Shown here piece after piece: positions 37,801-48,346 of a stretch of 64,000 nt of DNA. Both the position numbers and the translations under genes were made by a program. Below the pieces are notes generated by a model. That model was not told the origin of the DNA. It ran no database searches and worked only from the letters and a program-made list of their open reading frames with translations. The stretch comes from Cladocopium goreaui (lineage: Eukaryota > Sar > Dinophyceae > Suessiales > Symbiodiniaceae), in assembly GCA_947184155.2 (NCBI GenBank), contig CAMXCT020001535.1, positions 542,001-606,000 of the forward strand, given 5' to 3'. Within the stretch, counting starts at the first letter, position 1; each line of letters begins with the position of its first letter.

Positions 37801-40300
37801 ATCATGTCAAATCATGCTCAATGCCCAGTTGAAACATCATGTTTGTTAGTTAACATTTCTTACTAAAATCCCACATGTTTGTTAGTTCACTCCACATCTT
37901 GGGTAGTCAAGTCCCAATGTTTGCGAGTTAAGTCCCCATTTAACATCACTAGCACAGTGGGTTGGTAAATATCCCATTTTGGTGAATTTTGAACATCACC
38001 AAAACAAGTATATGTTTTTAGATTATTATCCCCAATAATAATTTAGATTGGTGATGTAAAAAATTAGGACATTTACCAAGCCCTGACTAAACCTCCATCG
38101 ATCTCCCAGTCACCTTGTCTCTGCCATAGACGGCATCGCCCAGAATACGGGCGGCGCGGTCAGGCAAGGCCTGGGAAAATGATGGCGGGGTAAACGAGAA
38201 ATGCTGTGAATGATTATCTGGTTGGTGGTTTCAACCCCGCTGAAAAATATGAAAGTCAGGTGGGATGACAATTCCCAATATATGGGAAAATAAAAAATGT
38301 TCTAAACCACCAACCAGTTATCAATGAGTATTGATATAGGGCTTTACTATCAGGGATTATTTATGGGGAATATTCATATGAGTATGAATCTTGATATGAT
38401 TCTTGAAGCGGCCCGGTTTTAGATATGTTACCAATTTTACAGTGGTGATTTTCCATGGCTATGCTAAATTACCAAAGGGTATGATACCAAAACAATAGGC
38501 AATGCGAGCGCATACCCCCACTGTCAACGGTCATTCTCCTTATTTTTTGATGATTAGTATCTCAACGCACATAGGCCCTGGCAAATAGGGGTTTGGAAGA
38601 CGTTGTTCAAAAAATGGTTGACTCTTAGGGTCAGTGGTAGTTCGGGGGAATGGTCATATTCCCGGATTTCATCTGGGGATAAGCTGGATCCATGTTGAAG
38701 CCTAAGCCCAGGAATAACCTCGGATCAATTTACATAAATCTTTGTAGTTTCTATTAATCTTTTACAGATTTTACAGTAACAGTATTCCTTAGAAATCGAA
38801 CCCAAACATAGATCCAGGTTACCAACCCCCATGGTTGCCCCGATGACTTCTTCGGCCTTGAAGACATTCTTCGAGTTCGAGGCTTCCGTTCGAATGGCCT
38901 GGCAGTCCCTGACTCGGAAATGGTGATTTTTTTGGTATCCAAATGGCATGAAATCATGGGATAAACCATCAATTACTGCTAGGGAATAAATATCATGGGA
39001 ATATATACTGGTTGCTGGTAAAACAACCCATCTTGAAAAATGATGGAGTTCGTCAATGGGAAGGATGACATGCCATATATTATGGAAAATAATGCAAATG
39101 TTTGAAACCACCAACCAGTTTTGGTATCCACCAAACATGAAATCTGGGATGCCACGGATGACCAAACGGGGGAGAGTTCAAGGTTTTCCATGGTGTTAAT
39201 TGGCATGCCCAAATAGATCCATCTATAGATATGGGTGATCCTTTATTGTTGACCAATGTTGACCGTGAGATTGGGCCCAAAGTTTCCATTGCGGCAAACC
39301 AATGGCAAAATTTGTCATGGCCTCCTTGCTTCCCCAATACTCCGTTCGGACAGTCCCGGAGTTTCAGAGATTTTCAGATGGCTTTGTCTGAAAATAGTGT
39401 AGCCCTAAATTCCATTGGACTATCATCATTCCTAGTAAAAATATGTTAACGCAGCCAAATTTGGAGGTTTCCCAAACTTGGGGTACCCCCAAATCATTCA
39501 TTTCAATAGGATGTTCCATGAAATAAACCATCCAGCTTTGGGGGTCCCAAAAAATTGTAGGAAACCTACATTGAGGGGTAATTAGTCATGATTGGTCGTG
39601 TTTATATGATGTATTGAATGGAAAAGGTACCATGTTTAGACATCAAATTGAGATGATTACCATCTGGTTATGACTAACATAGCCATGGAAAATCACCATT
39701 TGGAATACGTAAACCATCTATTTCTATGGGCCATCTATACCATGGCTATGTTAAATAACCAGAGGGTATATCCCCCTAGCCATACACACCCAGATCCCAT
39801 CCTAAAAATCACGCCATGCCTTGCCCTCATCGAACTTCACGATGCATGGCCTCGTAGAGCGGACATGAATGGTGATTTAACCATAGAAAATATGGTGATT
39901 CAATGGGATATGAATCGGAATCTTAACATGGGGATATTGATATAGGATATTAATGGGATATAACTGTAATGGTAATTTAGCATAGCTATACCCATTTATG
40001 GATCCTTTACCATTGAAAAATAGTGATTTTCCTTAGCTAATTTAGCTATGTAAATTCACAGAAAGTAAATTTAGAATGGACGCCTTTTGGTCCATGTTAC
40101 TCCTGCGCAGCTGCATCCCTTTCAGCTGCAAACCAATCAACATTGGCGACTTGAAGCATGTGAATTGCGCGGATCTGTCCCCAACACTGGATACAAAATC
40201 AGAAACCCAATCCCCAAAAAGTCACTTCTTGAAGCGCAAAAGCTGCGAAGCCGTGGACATGGCTTGGAAGCTGCCTTCATCCCACCACGTTGCCCATTTT
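31900..40300 (-). CDS. Unidentified multi-exon gene, one exon membrane-spanning
   Basis: Short minus-strand exons flanked by AG and GT, in transcript order: 40226-40280 (ASQLLRFKK), 40101-40174, about 38840-38915 (EASNSKNVFKAEEVIGA), 38114-38170 (PDRAARILGDAVYGRDK), 36885-36945, 36390-36480 (SDFAIGQFQGDNSATLPA), 36010-36085, 35765-35890 (RCVEDVFEQAMFEELPEG), 35310-35400 (SLLSTFKDLLLYESEQDG), 35050-35110, 34786-34885 (VIPVLLFACWVAYNLVMK, a membrane helix), 34455-34590 (GDDVIDTDVLGAIPY), about 34255-34340, 33950-34110 (SYREELLKDFCEDEAFM), 33597-33684 (KFKFVVLESKDMGEREVLF), 33095-33160 (HYRLNPWKDRNEHEA), 32740-32830 (EIESGVIKSLLSYCLDRF), 32405-32475 and 32020-32095. I do not recognise the protein. 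One large or two adjacent genes are possible; MITEs and repeats sit in its introns. Confidence 0.4.
32876..32900. repeat. (TA)n microsatellite
   Basis: A short pure TA tract in a presumed intron. Confidence 0.9.
35425..35575. repeat. Degenerate 10-11 bp repeat, GGGATTTAAT
   Basis: About 14 imperfect copies of GG(G/A)ATTTAATG and close variants in presumed intron sequence. Similar ATGGGAT and ATTAATGG wording recurs near 39.9 kb and 47.0 kb. Confidence 0.85.
36143..36285. mobile_element. Foldback MITE, family 1 (CATATGCGAACCATGG), diverged copy
   Basis: The core at 36166-36259 has the right arm GGTAAATATTCCAGCACC and a left arm that has lost part of the match. Outside the core the inversion continues through TATATACCCATATG and CATATGGGTATATA. 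It shares its interior (TGGGTGATTTTGTT, CAAATGTTGG) with the copy at 36747. Confidence 0.75.
36747..36854. mobile_element. Foldback MITE, family 1, well-preserved 108-bp copy
   Basis: The terminal 32 bp at each end are inverted copies with a single mismatch (CATATGCGAACCATGGTGCT continues to TATTTACC). Only about 44 bp lie between them, so transcripts would form a near-perfect hairpin. Confidence 0.85.
37004..37120. mobile_element. MITE, family 2 (CTGGTTGGTGGTTT), 117 bp
   Basis: Starts CTGGTTGGTGGTTTT and ends with the inverse AAACCACCAACCAG. The interior contains CTGAAAAATGATGGAGTTCG, shared with the copies near 39.0 and 47.2 kb. Confidence 0.85.
37560..37960. repeat. Degenerate repeat around ACATGTTTGTTAGTT
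   Basis: At least six imperfect copies of a phrase like CCCACATGTTTGTTAGTTAA at irregular spacing of about 30-100 bp. No gene is seen across 37.2-38.1 kb. Confidence 0.6.
38218..38317. mobile_element. MITE, family 2, 100-bp copy
   Basis: Perfect 14-bp inverted ends, CTGGTTGGTGGTTT and AAACCACCAACCAG. The flanks read TTAT on both sides, a possible 4-bp target-site duplication. It lies next to the small exon at 38114-38170. Confidence 0.85.
39008..39118. mobile_element. MITE, family 2, 111-bp copy
   Basis: The left end is mutated (CTGGTTGCTGG) and the right end intact. The interior matches the 47.18-kb copy over about 60 bp (GATGGAGTTCGTCAATGGGA and following). The similarity to the 47-kb locus starts some 50 bp before the left end, so the copied unit may be longer than the MITE. 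Confidence 0.8.
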
Positions 40301-40319
40301 TGTTAGTTACCCTCTGGTA

Positions 40320-42140
40320 AACTAACGTAATTAACTATGGAAAATCCACCCATGTTCTAGCTGGATAAATCCACTATTTCGACTGGGCCATGGCTTCAAT
40401 AGCTTGTTGTATGTTTACCAGAGTGTAACCATCATATGCCCCATGAAATCTCTATGACATCCCCATGAAATCCCCAAGAGATTGATGGCAAAATCACCGG
40501 TTTTGATGTGATTCAGGGCCATCTCTGATGTCACCATGAAAACTTTCTCGTTGCTTTCGGTGAATCTCGGTGAATCTCTCAGGCACAAAAAGCGCCCCAG
40601 TGATGGCTATGTGTAGAAAGATGAGTATATATGATCATATATATATATATATAAACCCTGGGAGTCCTCGACCTTTAAAACAAAGGGGGTTCGGAGTCGA
40701 CCTTTGTTTGCCGTGAACCCCCCTTTGTTTGCCAGTTTGAAGCCTAGCTCTTGGTAAAAACACCATTTACATACTACTGCGTGGAAGTATATATGGAACA
40801 GACCGTTTTGACACAAAGTCTGTAATAAGATAAGTAGGATAGAATCATCAGATTATCAACCATTCAGCCATATCATATGTGGTAAATTACCATCCACAAT
40901 ATGATTCCATTATATGATTGGGGAGCTGCCCCTTCCAAGACAATTTAAAAATAGAAACTAATACAGGCACAACTCAAAGCTAACACCAATACTTTTTGAT
41001 TCGACGATAGAGATCTTGGATTCGAGGCATGGACCAGGAAGAGATCTTGGCTCAACACCTGCAACTTTATTTATTATATTGAGCATGGCCCATTTGCACG
41101 ATATGTGGTTCTGCTCATAGATATGTAGCAGCTATTTGTTGTTTGGTTTTTGATGTGTAATGTCCAGCTCAAGTAATTGCACTTCCCCTTGTAAGGGGCC
41201 TGAGTCTTAGGTTTGCTAGAAATTATAGACGGTGTCGAAAATATTCACCTAGATTGCTTATTGAGTGCCAACCAGCCTCACCTGCTTGCTTGCGGTCGGC
41301 CAATTAATTCAGCCAGTTGTGAGAAGATTGAGAACTCATTCTTACGGTTGGCATATGCGCTAGGCAATGGCTTCCTGGAAACTGGCAACCGATTTTCTTG
41401 TCAGCAAGGGTCTATGATGTTGTGATTTACGTTCGTCAAATACACAACTGTGTATATAGTATATTTGTATATATATATATGAGTGTTTCTTGGGCAATCC
41501 GAAATTAAAAAAAGAAAACAATGTATTGCTTAGAGACTCCTCAGGAATATCATTTGTATGATTCAGTATAATTGACCATCACATCATACATTGGCCATGT
41601 GTAAAATGTGGTTTCTCGGTTTCTCTTTTTACGCAAGGGATTCTACGATAAGTCTAACTAAATTCGCTTGTTTTTCATGCCCCCACCTTTAACCCTGATG
41701 ATGTCCAAACAAAAAAATACGGTCTTTGTCCAAGGCCTAGTAGATCCATTCACTAGTTCGCAGCTACAAAAGTGAATGTGGAGGTGTGGCAGATGCACGG
41801 TAAATCTGGTAAATACCATATTCGATTATGAAAGTCTTGGCAAAGGATTTGCTGTAGCGCGTTGTATGGTGTTGTTCCTTACGCAGTTGGGGATATTGAG
41901 CCGAGTGTGGGTCATGGCAGCGCATGCAATAACACATCCCCATTAAATTGATGATGTCGTATTGTCCTGTATCAGTCAACCATTTTATCACGGGGTTTCA
42001 ATGGAACTAATATTAACCTTCAAATAGTAAACCCCCCCACCCCCCCACCCCAACAATCAAAACCCACTGAAATAAACGGTGAAAGATTATTTAGGAGGAT
42101 TACGATTGTTTTAAAAGGACGAATAAGAAAACCAATTAGC
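40320..42140. other. AT-rich sequence, no convincing gene
   Basis: A 70-codon plus-strand frame at 41213-41425 begins after TTTGCTAG and could be an exon remnant, but nothing around it continues. A short TA tract lies near 40640-40655 and another at 41465-41485. A CCCCCCCACC run is at 42025-42045. Confidence 0.5.
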
Positions 42141-42149
42141 AAGAAATCA

Positions 42150-42760
42150 AGATTCTAATTGATTATTGCTAAATAAATTGCCTAATTGTGAAGGAATTAT
42201 ATTACCAGAATTCATCCAACATTTGGATCATGAGTTCAGTATTGCTGAATGAGTTACCTAACTGTTAAGGATAATTAACACCAGAATTTATCCAACATCT
42301 GGATCATGAGTTTACTATTGCCTATTGCTAAATGAATTGCCTAATTGTTACGGAAAAATAAAACCAGAATTCATCCAACATCTGGATCATGAGTTTAGTA
42401 TTGTTAAATGAATTGCCTAATTGTTAAGGATAATTAAAGCCAGAATTTATCCAACATCTGGATCATGAGTTTAGTATTGTTAAATGAATTACCTAATTGT
42501 TAAGGATAATTAAAACCAGAATTTATCCAACATCTGGATCATGAGTTTGCTATTGCTAAATGAATTGCCTAATTGTTAAGGAAAAATAAAACTAAAATTT
42601 ATCCAACATCTGGATCATGAGTTTAGTATTGCTAAATGAATTGCCTAATTGTTGAGGATAATTAAAACCAGAATTCATCCAACATCTGGATCATGAGTTG
42701 ACTACTGCTAAATGAATTGCCTAATTGTTAAGGACAATTAAAATAAATTCAGAGACCATC
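42150..42760. repeat. 76-bp satellite, about 8 units
   Basis: The phrase GGATCATGAGTT recurs at 42225, 42301, 42384, 42460, 42536, 42612 and 42688, a period of 76 bp with one 83-bp step. Units read roughly ATTGCTAAATGAATTGCC, then TAATTGTTAAGGATAATTAA, then ATTTATCCAACATCTGGATC. Confidence 0.95.
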
Positions 42761-43420
42761 AGATACAAATACTTTATTTAGGGGGGTTAAAACAAATAAT
42801 CTATTGAGATGCTTGGAGGCTTCAAGGCTACCCTTTGTGAGATCGATTTTTTGATTTTTTGAAAGGGTTTTAATAAAGGGATTGGTCAATTGAGTTGTGA
42901 GAACTTTTTCAGATTCCATTGGTTCTGGATCGTGAGTTTAGTATTGCTAAATGAATTGCCTAATTGTTAAGGATAATTAAAACAAATTCAGAGACCATCA
43001 GATGGAGATACTTTATTTAGGGGGGTTAAAACAAACAATCTATTGAGATGCTTGGAGGCTTCAAGCTACCCCCTTTGTGAGATTGATTTTTTAATTTTTT
43101 TGATAGGGTTTTAATAAAGGGATTGGTCAATTGAGTTGTGAGAACTTTTTCAGATTCCATTGGTTCTGGATCGTAAGTTTAATATTGCTAAATGAATTGC
43201 CTAATTGTTAAAGATAATTAAAACAAATTCAGAGACCATCAGATGGAGATACTTTATTTAGGGGGGTTAAAACACACAATCTATTGAGATGCTTGGAGGC
43301 TTCAATGCTACCCCCTTTGTGAGATTGATTTTTTATTTTTTTTGATAGGGTTTTAATAAGGGGATTGATCAATTGAGTTGTGGGAACTTTTTCAAGATTC
43401 CATTGCTTCTTGTCTCAGTC
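42740..43420. repeat. Satellite of about 240 bp, 3 units, containing the 76-bp unit's end
   Basis: AATTCAGAGACCATCAGAT recurs at 42746, 42985 and 43226 (steps of 239 and 241 bp). Each unit ends in GCTAAATGAATTGCCTAATT, taken from the 76-bp unit, and contains GTTTTAATAAAGGGATTGGT, which resembles part of the 236-bp satellite. A conserved TTTATTTAGGGGGGTTAAAA lies in each unit. Confidence 0.95.
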
Positions 43421-43734
43421 TCCTTTTCAGGATAGGGTTGAGAATATTTTTTCACTAAATTTGGTTATCCCCAAAATTTTGGCGTATTTTATTTAGGGGG
43501 GGTTATTATTAATTTCCGGCAAGTTGGCGTACTTTATTTAGGGTTTTTTTTTGCATGGAGGTTGACATTAAACCACAGTGTACCTGCTTTTGGACGGTTC
43601 TTTCAGTGAAGGGTCACACGCGAAAATTCCAGAGCTTGTAATGCCATGTGTTCAGAATGGCCTTTGCTAATCACTGGCTCTTAAATGGTGCTGCAAAAGT
43701 GTTCAGATTGGCTGGTTGGAATCCAGGCCCGGAC

Positions 43735-43845
43735 CAGCGTGAAACAGCGTGAAACTAGCGTGAAACTCGCGTGAACCCCCTTTAAAAACCGTGAACGCCC
43801 TTTAAAAACCGTGAACGCCCTTTAAAAACCGTGAACCCCGGAACC
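43735..43845. repeat. CGTGAAAC / CCGTGAAC short tandem repeats
   Basis: About four copies of AGCGTGAAACT, then about four 21-bp copies of CCCTTTAAAAACCGTGAACG. The inverse of the first part occurs near 23040-23095. Confidence 0.9.
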
Positions 43846-44380
43846 CCTATTTTCCACTTTTTTGAAAAGATGGGTTTGGAATAAATAGTATGGTATTCTA
43901 CATTTTGGTTGGCCCAGTCTCTTTTGTGTTTTTTGGGTGCGACAATCTGGTGGATGTGTGAATGCACGGTGTTTGTTGTATGTGCAACATTGTCTTGGTT
44001 AATAAAAGGTTTGAGATTATTTTGTTGGCTTGCGTAGTGTGATCATAGCTGACAATACTCTGGTGGAGCGCGCTTTGGAAGCAGCTGAACCGTGCTTAGA
44101 AGCCTCCTAGAGCTGGATGCAGCGTGCACTGTTGTGGAGCGACTGTTAAACATAGCACTGTCTCCGTGCATGTTCCTGTTGTACACTGCTATGTTCCTTA
44201 ATGTTGGGTCGTGATTTATAACCCCTTCCCCCCTCCCCCCCTAAACAAATGATGGGTCGTGATTAATAAACTCTTTGCTTAAAAGGCTTGCCTGAGGGAA
44301 TGGGTGATCTCAACAATTGAAAATTAATGATCTCTCTTCTCTACGCTTCTCTTCTCTTCCCTACTCCTCTTTGATCTCTC

Positions 44381-45640
44381 TAAGTAAAAGGAAAAGATAA
44401 AGAACTCAAAGGGTAAAGGAAAGGAAGAAGCAGCCAGGACCACCCCCAAAAAGTTTTTTGCATTAATCAACACCCTTTTGACTATTATTCAACATCCTGG
44501 CTCTTTCTGGGCTGGGCTACCCTCTTGAAAAATTGTCAAACCTCAATACTTTAAAAGGAGTTTAATAAAGGGATTAGCCATTTGAGAAAGCTCTCAGTTT
44601 AGCAAATGACCAATAGAAAGTAAAAGGAAAAGATAAAGAACTCAAAGGGAAAAGAAAAGGAAGAAGCTGCCAGGATCACCCCCAAAAAGTTTTTTGCATT
44701 AACCAAAACCCTTTTGACAAACCTACTATTCAACATCCTGGCTCTTCCTGGGCTACCCTCTTGGAAAATTGTCAAACCTCACTAGTTTAAAAGGAGTTTA
44801 ATAAAGGGATCAGCCATTTGAGAAAGCTCTCAGGTTAGCAAACGGCCAATAAAAAGTAAAAGGAAAAGATAAAGAATTCAAAGGGTAAAGAAAAGGAAGA
44901 CGCAGCCAGGACCACCCCCAAAAAGTTTTTTGCATTAATCAACACCCTTTTAACAAACCTATTATTCAACATCCTGGCTCTTCCAGGGCTACCCTCTTGG
45001 AAAATTGTCAAACCTCGATACTTTCAAAGGAGTTTAATAAAGGGATTAGCCATTTGAGAAAGCTCTCAGTTTAGCAAATGACCAATAGAAAGTAAAAGGA
45101 ACAGATAAAGAACTCAAAGGGAAAAGAAAAGGAAGAAGCAGCCAGGACCACCCCCAAAAAGTTTTTTGCATTAATCAACGCCCTTTTGACAAACCTATTA
45201 TTCAACATCCTGGCTCTTCCAGGGCTACCCTCTTGGAAAATTGTCAAACCTCAATATCTTAAAAGGAGTTTAATAAAGGGATCAACCATTTGAGAAAGCT
45301 CTCAGTATAGCAAATGGCCAATGAAAAGTAAAAGGAAAAGATAAAGAACTCAAAGGGAAAAGAAAAGGAAGAAGCAGACAAGACCACCCCCAAAAAGTTT
45401 TGTGCATTAATCAACACCCTTTTGACAAACCTATTATTCAACATCCTGGCTCTTCCTGGGCTACCCTCTTGGAAAATTGTCAAACCTCAATATTTTAAAA
45501 GGAGTTTAATAAAGGGACCAGCCATTTCAGGAAGCTCTCAGTTTAGTAAATGGCCAATAGAAAGTAAAAGGAAAAGATAAAGAACTCAAAGGGACAAGGA
45601 AAAGATAAAGAACGCAAAGGACAAGAGAAAATCCAAAAAA
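44381..45640. repeat. 236-bp satellite, about 5.3 units
   Basis: AGTAAAAGG recurs at 44383, 44619, 44855, 45091, 45327 and 45563, exactly 236 bp apart each time. Units contain AAAAGGAAAAGATAAAGAAC, CCCCCAAAAAGTTTTTTGCA, TTCAACATCCTGGCTCTTCC and GGAGTTTAATAAAGGGATTA. The array degenerates at its right end into shorter repeats. Confidence 0.97.
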
Positions 45641-45644
45641 AATA

Positions 45645-47000
45645 ACTCCCCCCCAAAAACTTGTCTTTAATCATGACCCTTTTCAACCCAGGGGGGTCTG
45701 GAATAATTTTGGAAAACTTTTCTTAAATCATCACCCTTTGATAAATCAACACCCAACATTATCTAATTAGTTAAATGACAGAACACATTTGCAAATATTT
45801 TGGAATTTCAATAGGGTTCTTAGCCAACTAATCAACATAACATATCTACAATCGACACACCGGCTATGTATCTCTTGTGGTTCGTCGAACTACTGCACGC
45901 CCTGTACCCACTGTACTCTATCATTGTTACATAGTCAGCTATGGTACGATTTCGCACCGAGTTAGTGAACCATACCGTTCTGAGTGCTAGTAACTCGCCC
46001 ACGCTTCTTTACTGTTCTTAGACTGCCTATGCCATTTGCATCAACTACTGTACAATGGTGGGAATTGACAATTTGCTGCAAGTTAAAACAATCTGGAAGG
46101 ATTGTAATACCATCATAGTGTGGGAAATCAATATGCTTTATATATATATAAAATATGAGTTGATAGAATTGTTTTTTTAATATCAGATATTAGCTAGTAT
46201 TTAATATTGCGTCTCATGGTTTTTGCTCGCATGATCGCATGCACACATTCTATGACATACATATATGCACACATTCAAAGATGAATCCTACATAAATATT
46301 TCGACATATAAATACATTTGTCATGTATATACGCGGGTGTGCTTACCAAGGCCCCAGCCTCACTGTCTGTGGGTCGATCTAGTCAGTATCTATTGGTGCC
46401 AAAGAGTTTACCTTTGTGCTCACCCCAGCCGTTTAATCCGCGGGATTATGCACCGTGGACGGCTAAGGGGGGCCCATCACCGATTTGTGTCATTGTTATT
46501 TACGATTAATACTTGGATGGTTGCACCATTGAGCATGCGCCGCTGGATTGTAGGAACTGTTTGATCCACTGATACATCAGAAAGTCCTTGCCATTAAATA
46601 GCTTCGAAAATTCGTAAGTTCAATTTATTACTGTACTACTGTATAATTACAGCAAGTTAACTCTGCAGCAGAACCACCATTTTTTTGTGATGGCAGCATT
46701 CTAAAATATTTCACTCTTTGGGTTTGATTTTGGGTCCTATAACTGTTTGGAAGCGCGCTTGGCGAACAACCGGGGTTGATGGTGAAAAATGAAGTCCGGT
46801 GTGCCAGGGAACCTGGCCTTGGGGGCCAGACCCCCATGGCAAACAAAGGGGGTTCTACTAAAACCCTTTGTTCTCAGTGGTGTTGGACCCCTAGGGTAAA
46901 TATATGGCCATTTGGGGATGATTCCCCTTATCAACCAGGATTCGAGTGCTCGGGAGAACAGTGAGGTCGTGATGAAATTTACCCATATATATATAATTCA
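45645..47000. other. No convincing gene
   Basis: AT-rich sequence after the satellite. A plus-strand frame near 46335-46495 (GVLTKAPASLSVGRSS, PFNPRDYAPWTAKGG) reads somewhat like protein and may be an isolated exon. A small hairpin at about 46835-46872 pairs AACAAAGGGGGTT with AAAACCCTTTGTT. Confidence 0.45.
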
Positions 47001-47066
47001 CTGGTGATTAATGGTGATTAATGGTGAATAACTGTGATTAATGGTTGATAATGGTGATTACTTAAT
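47000..47066. repeat. (ATGGTGATTA)n tandem repeat
   Basis: About six copies of the decamer ATGGTGATTA, directly left of a truncated family-2 MITE. Its inverse (CATTAATCACCATT) occurs at 47905-48000. Confidence 0.8.
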
Positions 47067-47115
47067 CTGGTTGGTGGTATACCTACCCCTCTGAAACATA
47101 TAAAAGTCAATGGGA
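47067..47115. mobile_element. MITE, family 2, truncated left half
   Basis: Begins CTGGTTGGTGGTAT and keeps the ACCCCTCTGAAA interior wording, but no right end follows before the next copy. Confidence 0.65.
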
Positions 47116-47178
47116 TTAACCATCAATTATTGCTAGGGATTTATAGGGAATATCATGGGAATATCATGGGAATATACA

Positions 47179-47291
47179 CTGCTTGGTGGTTGAGCCCTAC
47201 CCTTCTGAAAAATGATGGAGTTCGTCAATGGGAAGGATGACATGCCAGATATTATGCAAAAATAATCCACATGTTCTAAACCACCAACCAG
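47179..47291. mobile_element. MITE, family 2, 113-bp copy
   Basis: Left end CTGCTTGGTGGTT (one change from consensus), right end AACCACCAACCAG. The interior is nearly identical to the copy at 39008-39118. Confidence 0.85.
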
Positions 47292-47299
47292 ATTGGGCT

Positions 47300-48240
47300 T
47301 TAAAAATTGTCCCCGGAATTTTCAGACATAGTGTTGACCTCTGATGAGAAAACTACCCTGAAAATGAAGCTAACCAACCGCCCAAACAAAAAAAAACTAT
47401 ATAGCCCTGATTGAAGCTGATATCCATGATTGCACATGTGGTAGTATATCAGTAACGTTCAGTTTAACCATAGTCAAATCATCTACTTTCTGGCGATGAT
47501 CTGGTTTGGACTTTGTCGTTTTTGAGCAGATGTGGCCCTCTCCGAGTACTTGTTCCCCTTTGTTTGAAGCAAGAATCCCACTTTTGGTGCGTAAATCCAG
47601 CTTCCCTTGGTTTGTAAGACAAATACATATATGACGCACAACAACATATAATTATATTACCACCCGAACATGTCAGTCATTCAGCGTTCAACATGGTTTC
47701 AGATCACTAATGACTCGACTCTGACTTGACCCACACTTGGGCTTGTCCAATAAACATATGAAAATATGCTTAAGCATAGGGTATACCCCACAATGGTTAA
47801 TGCCATAAAAGTTTTCCCCCAGTCATCACCGTAAATAGATTGTTTTTTTTCCATTCCCAGTCATGGGTGGTTCATGACATTGTTTTACCAACTTCAATCA
47901 TCATTAATCCAATTTATAACCATTAATATCATATATTATCATATATTATCCATCATTAATCACCATTAAACATCAGTGATCACCATTATATCACCATTAC
48001 TAGGTTGGCAATTCAACGGTGCCGAAAAATATTAAGGGATTTGGGTATATTTCAAGCCGCTGCCATTTTTTCTGTCTTGCACATGCGCCATCCGTTTGCA
48101 CCAAGACCTCAGCCGCCAGGAAGTGGCAAATATGAAGTGCAAAATGGTGCTGGTTTCAACTTCCTACACAATGACATGGATACCAGATCGATGCGCTCAT
48201 GACTTGCACTCCCTGAGCACATTTGTTTCTCCAGAAAGCT
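47300..48240. other. No convincing gene; inverted decamer repeats at the right
   Basis: AT-rich. From about 47905 to 48000 imperfect CATTAATCACCATTA units run in the opposite orientation to those at 47000-47066, which would let the roughly 0.9 kb between them loop out. GC content and exon-like sequence rise from about 48.2 kb. Confidence 0.5.
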
Positions 48241-48346
48241 GATGGAAGTCGCTGTTTCGCAATCTGGACCGCTGAACCGCCAGGATGAGTTACCCCATCA
48301 TCCGCACAGCAGGTCTCTATGCCCCTAGAAACCCTACAGATTTAGC

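Noticed and set aside
42150..45640. CRISPR-like array
   Set aside because: Units are contiguous long satellites without unique spacers, in a eukaryotic context.
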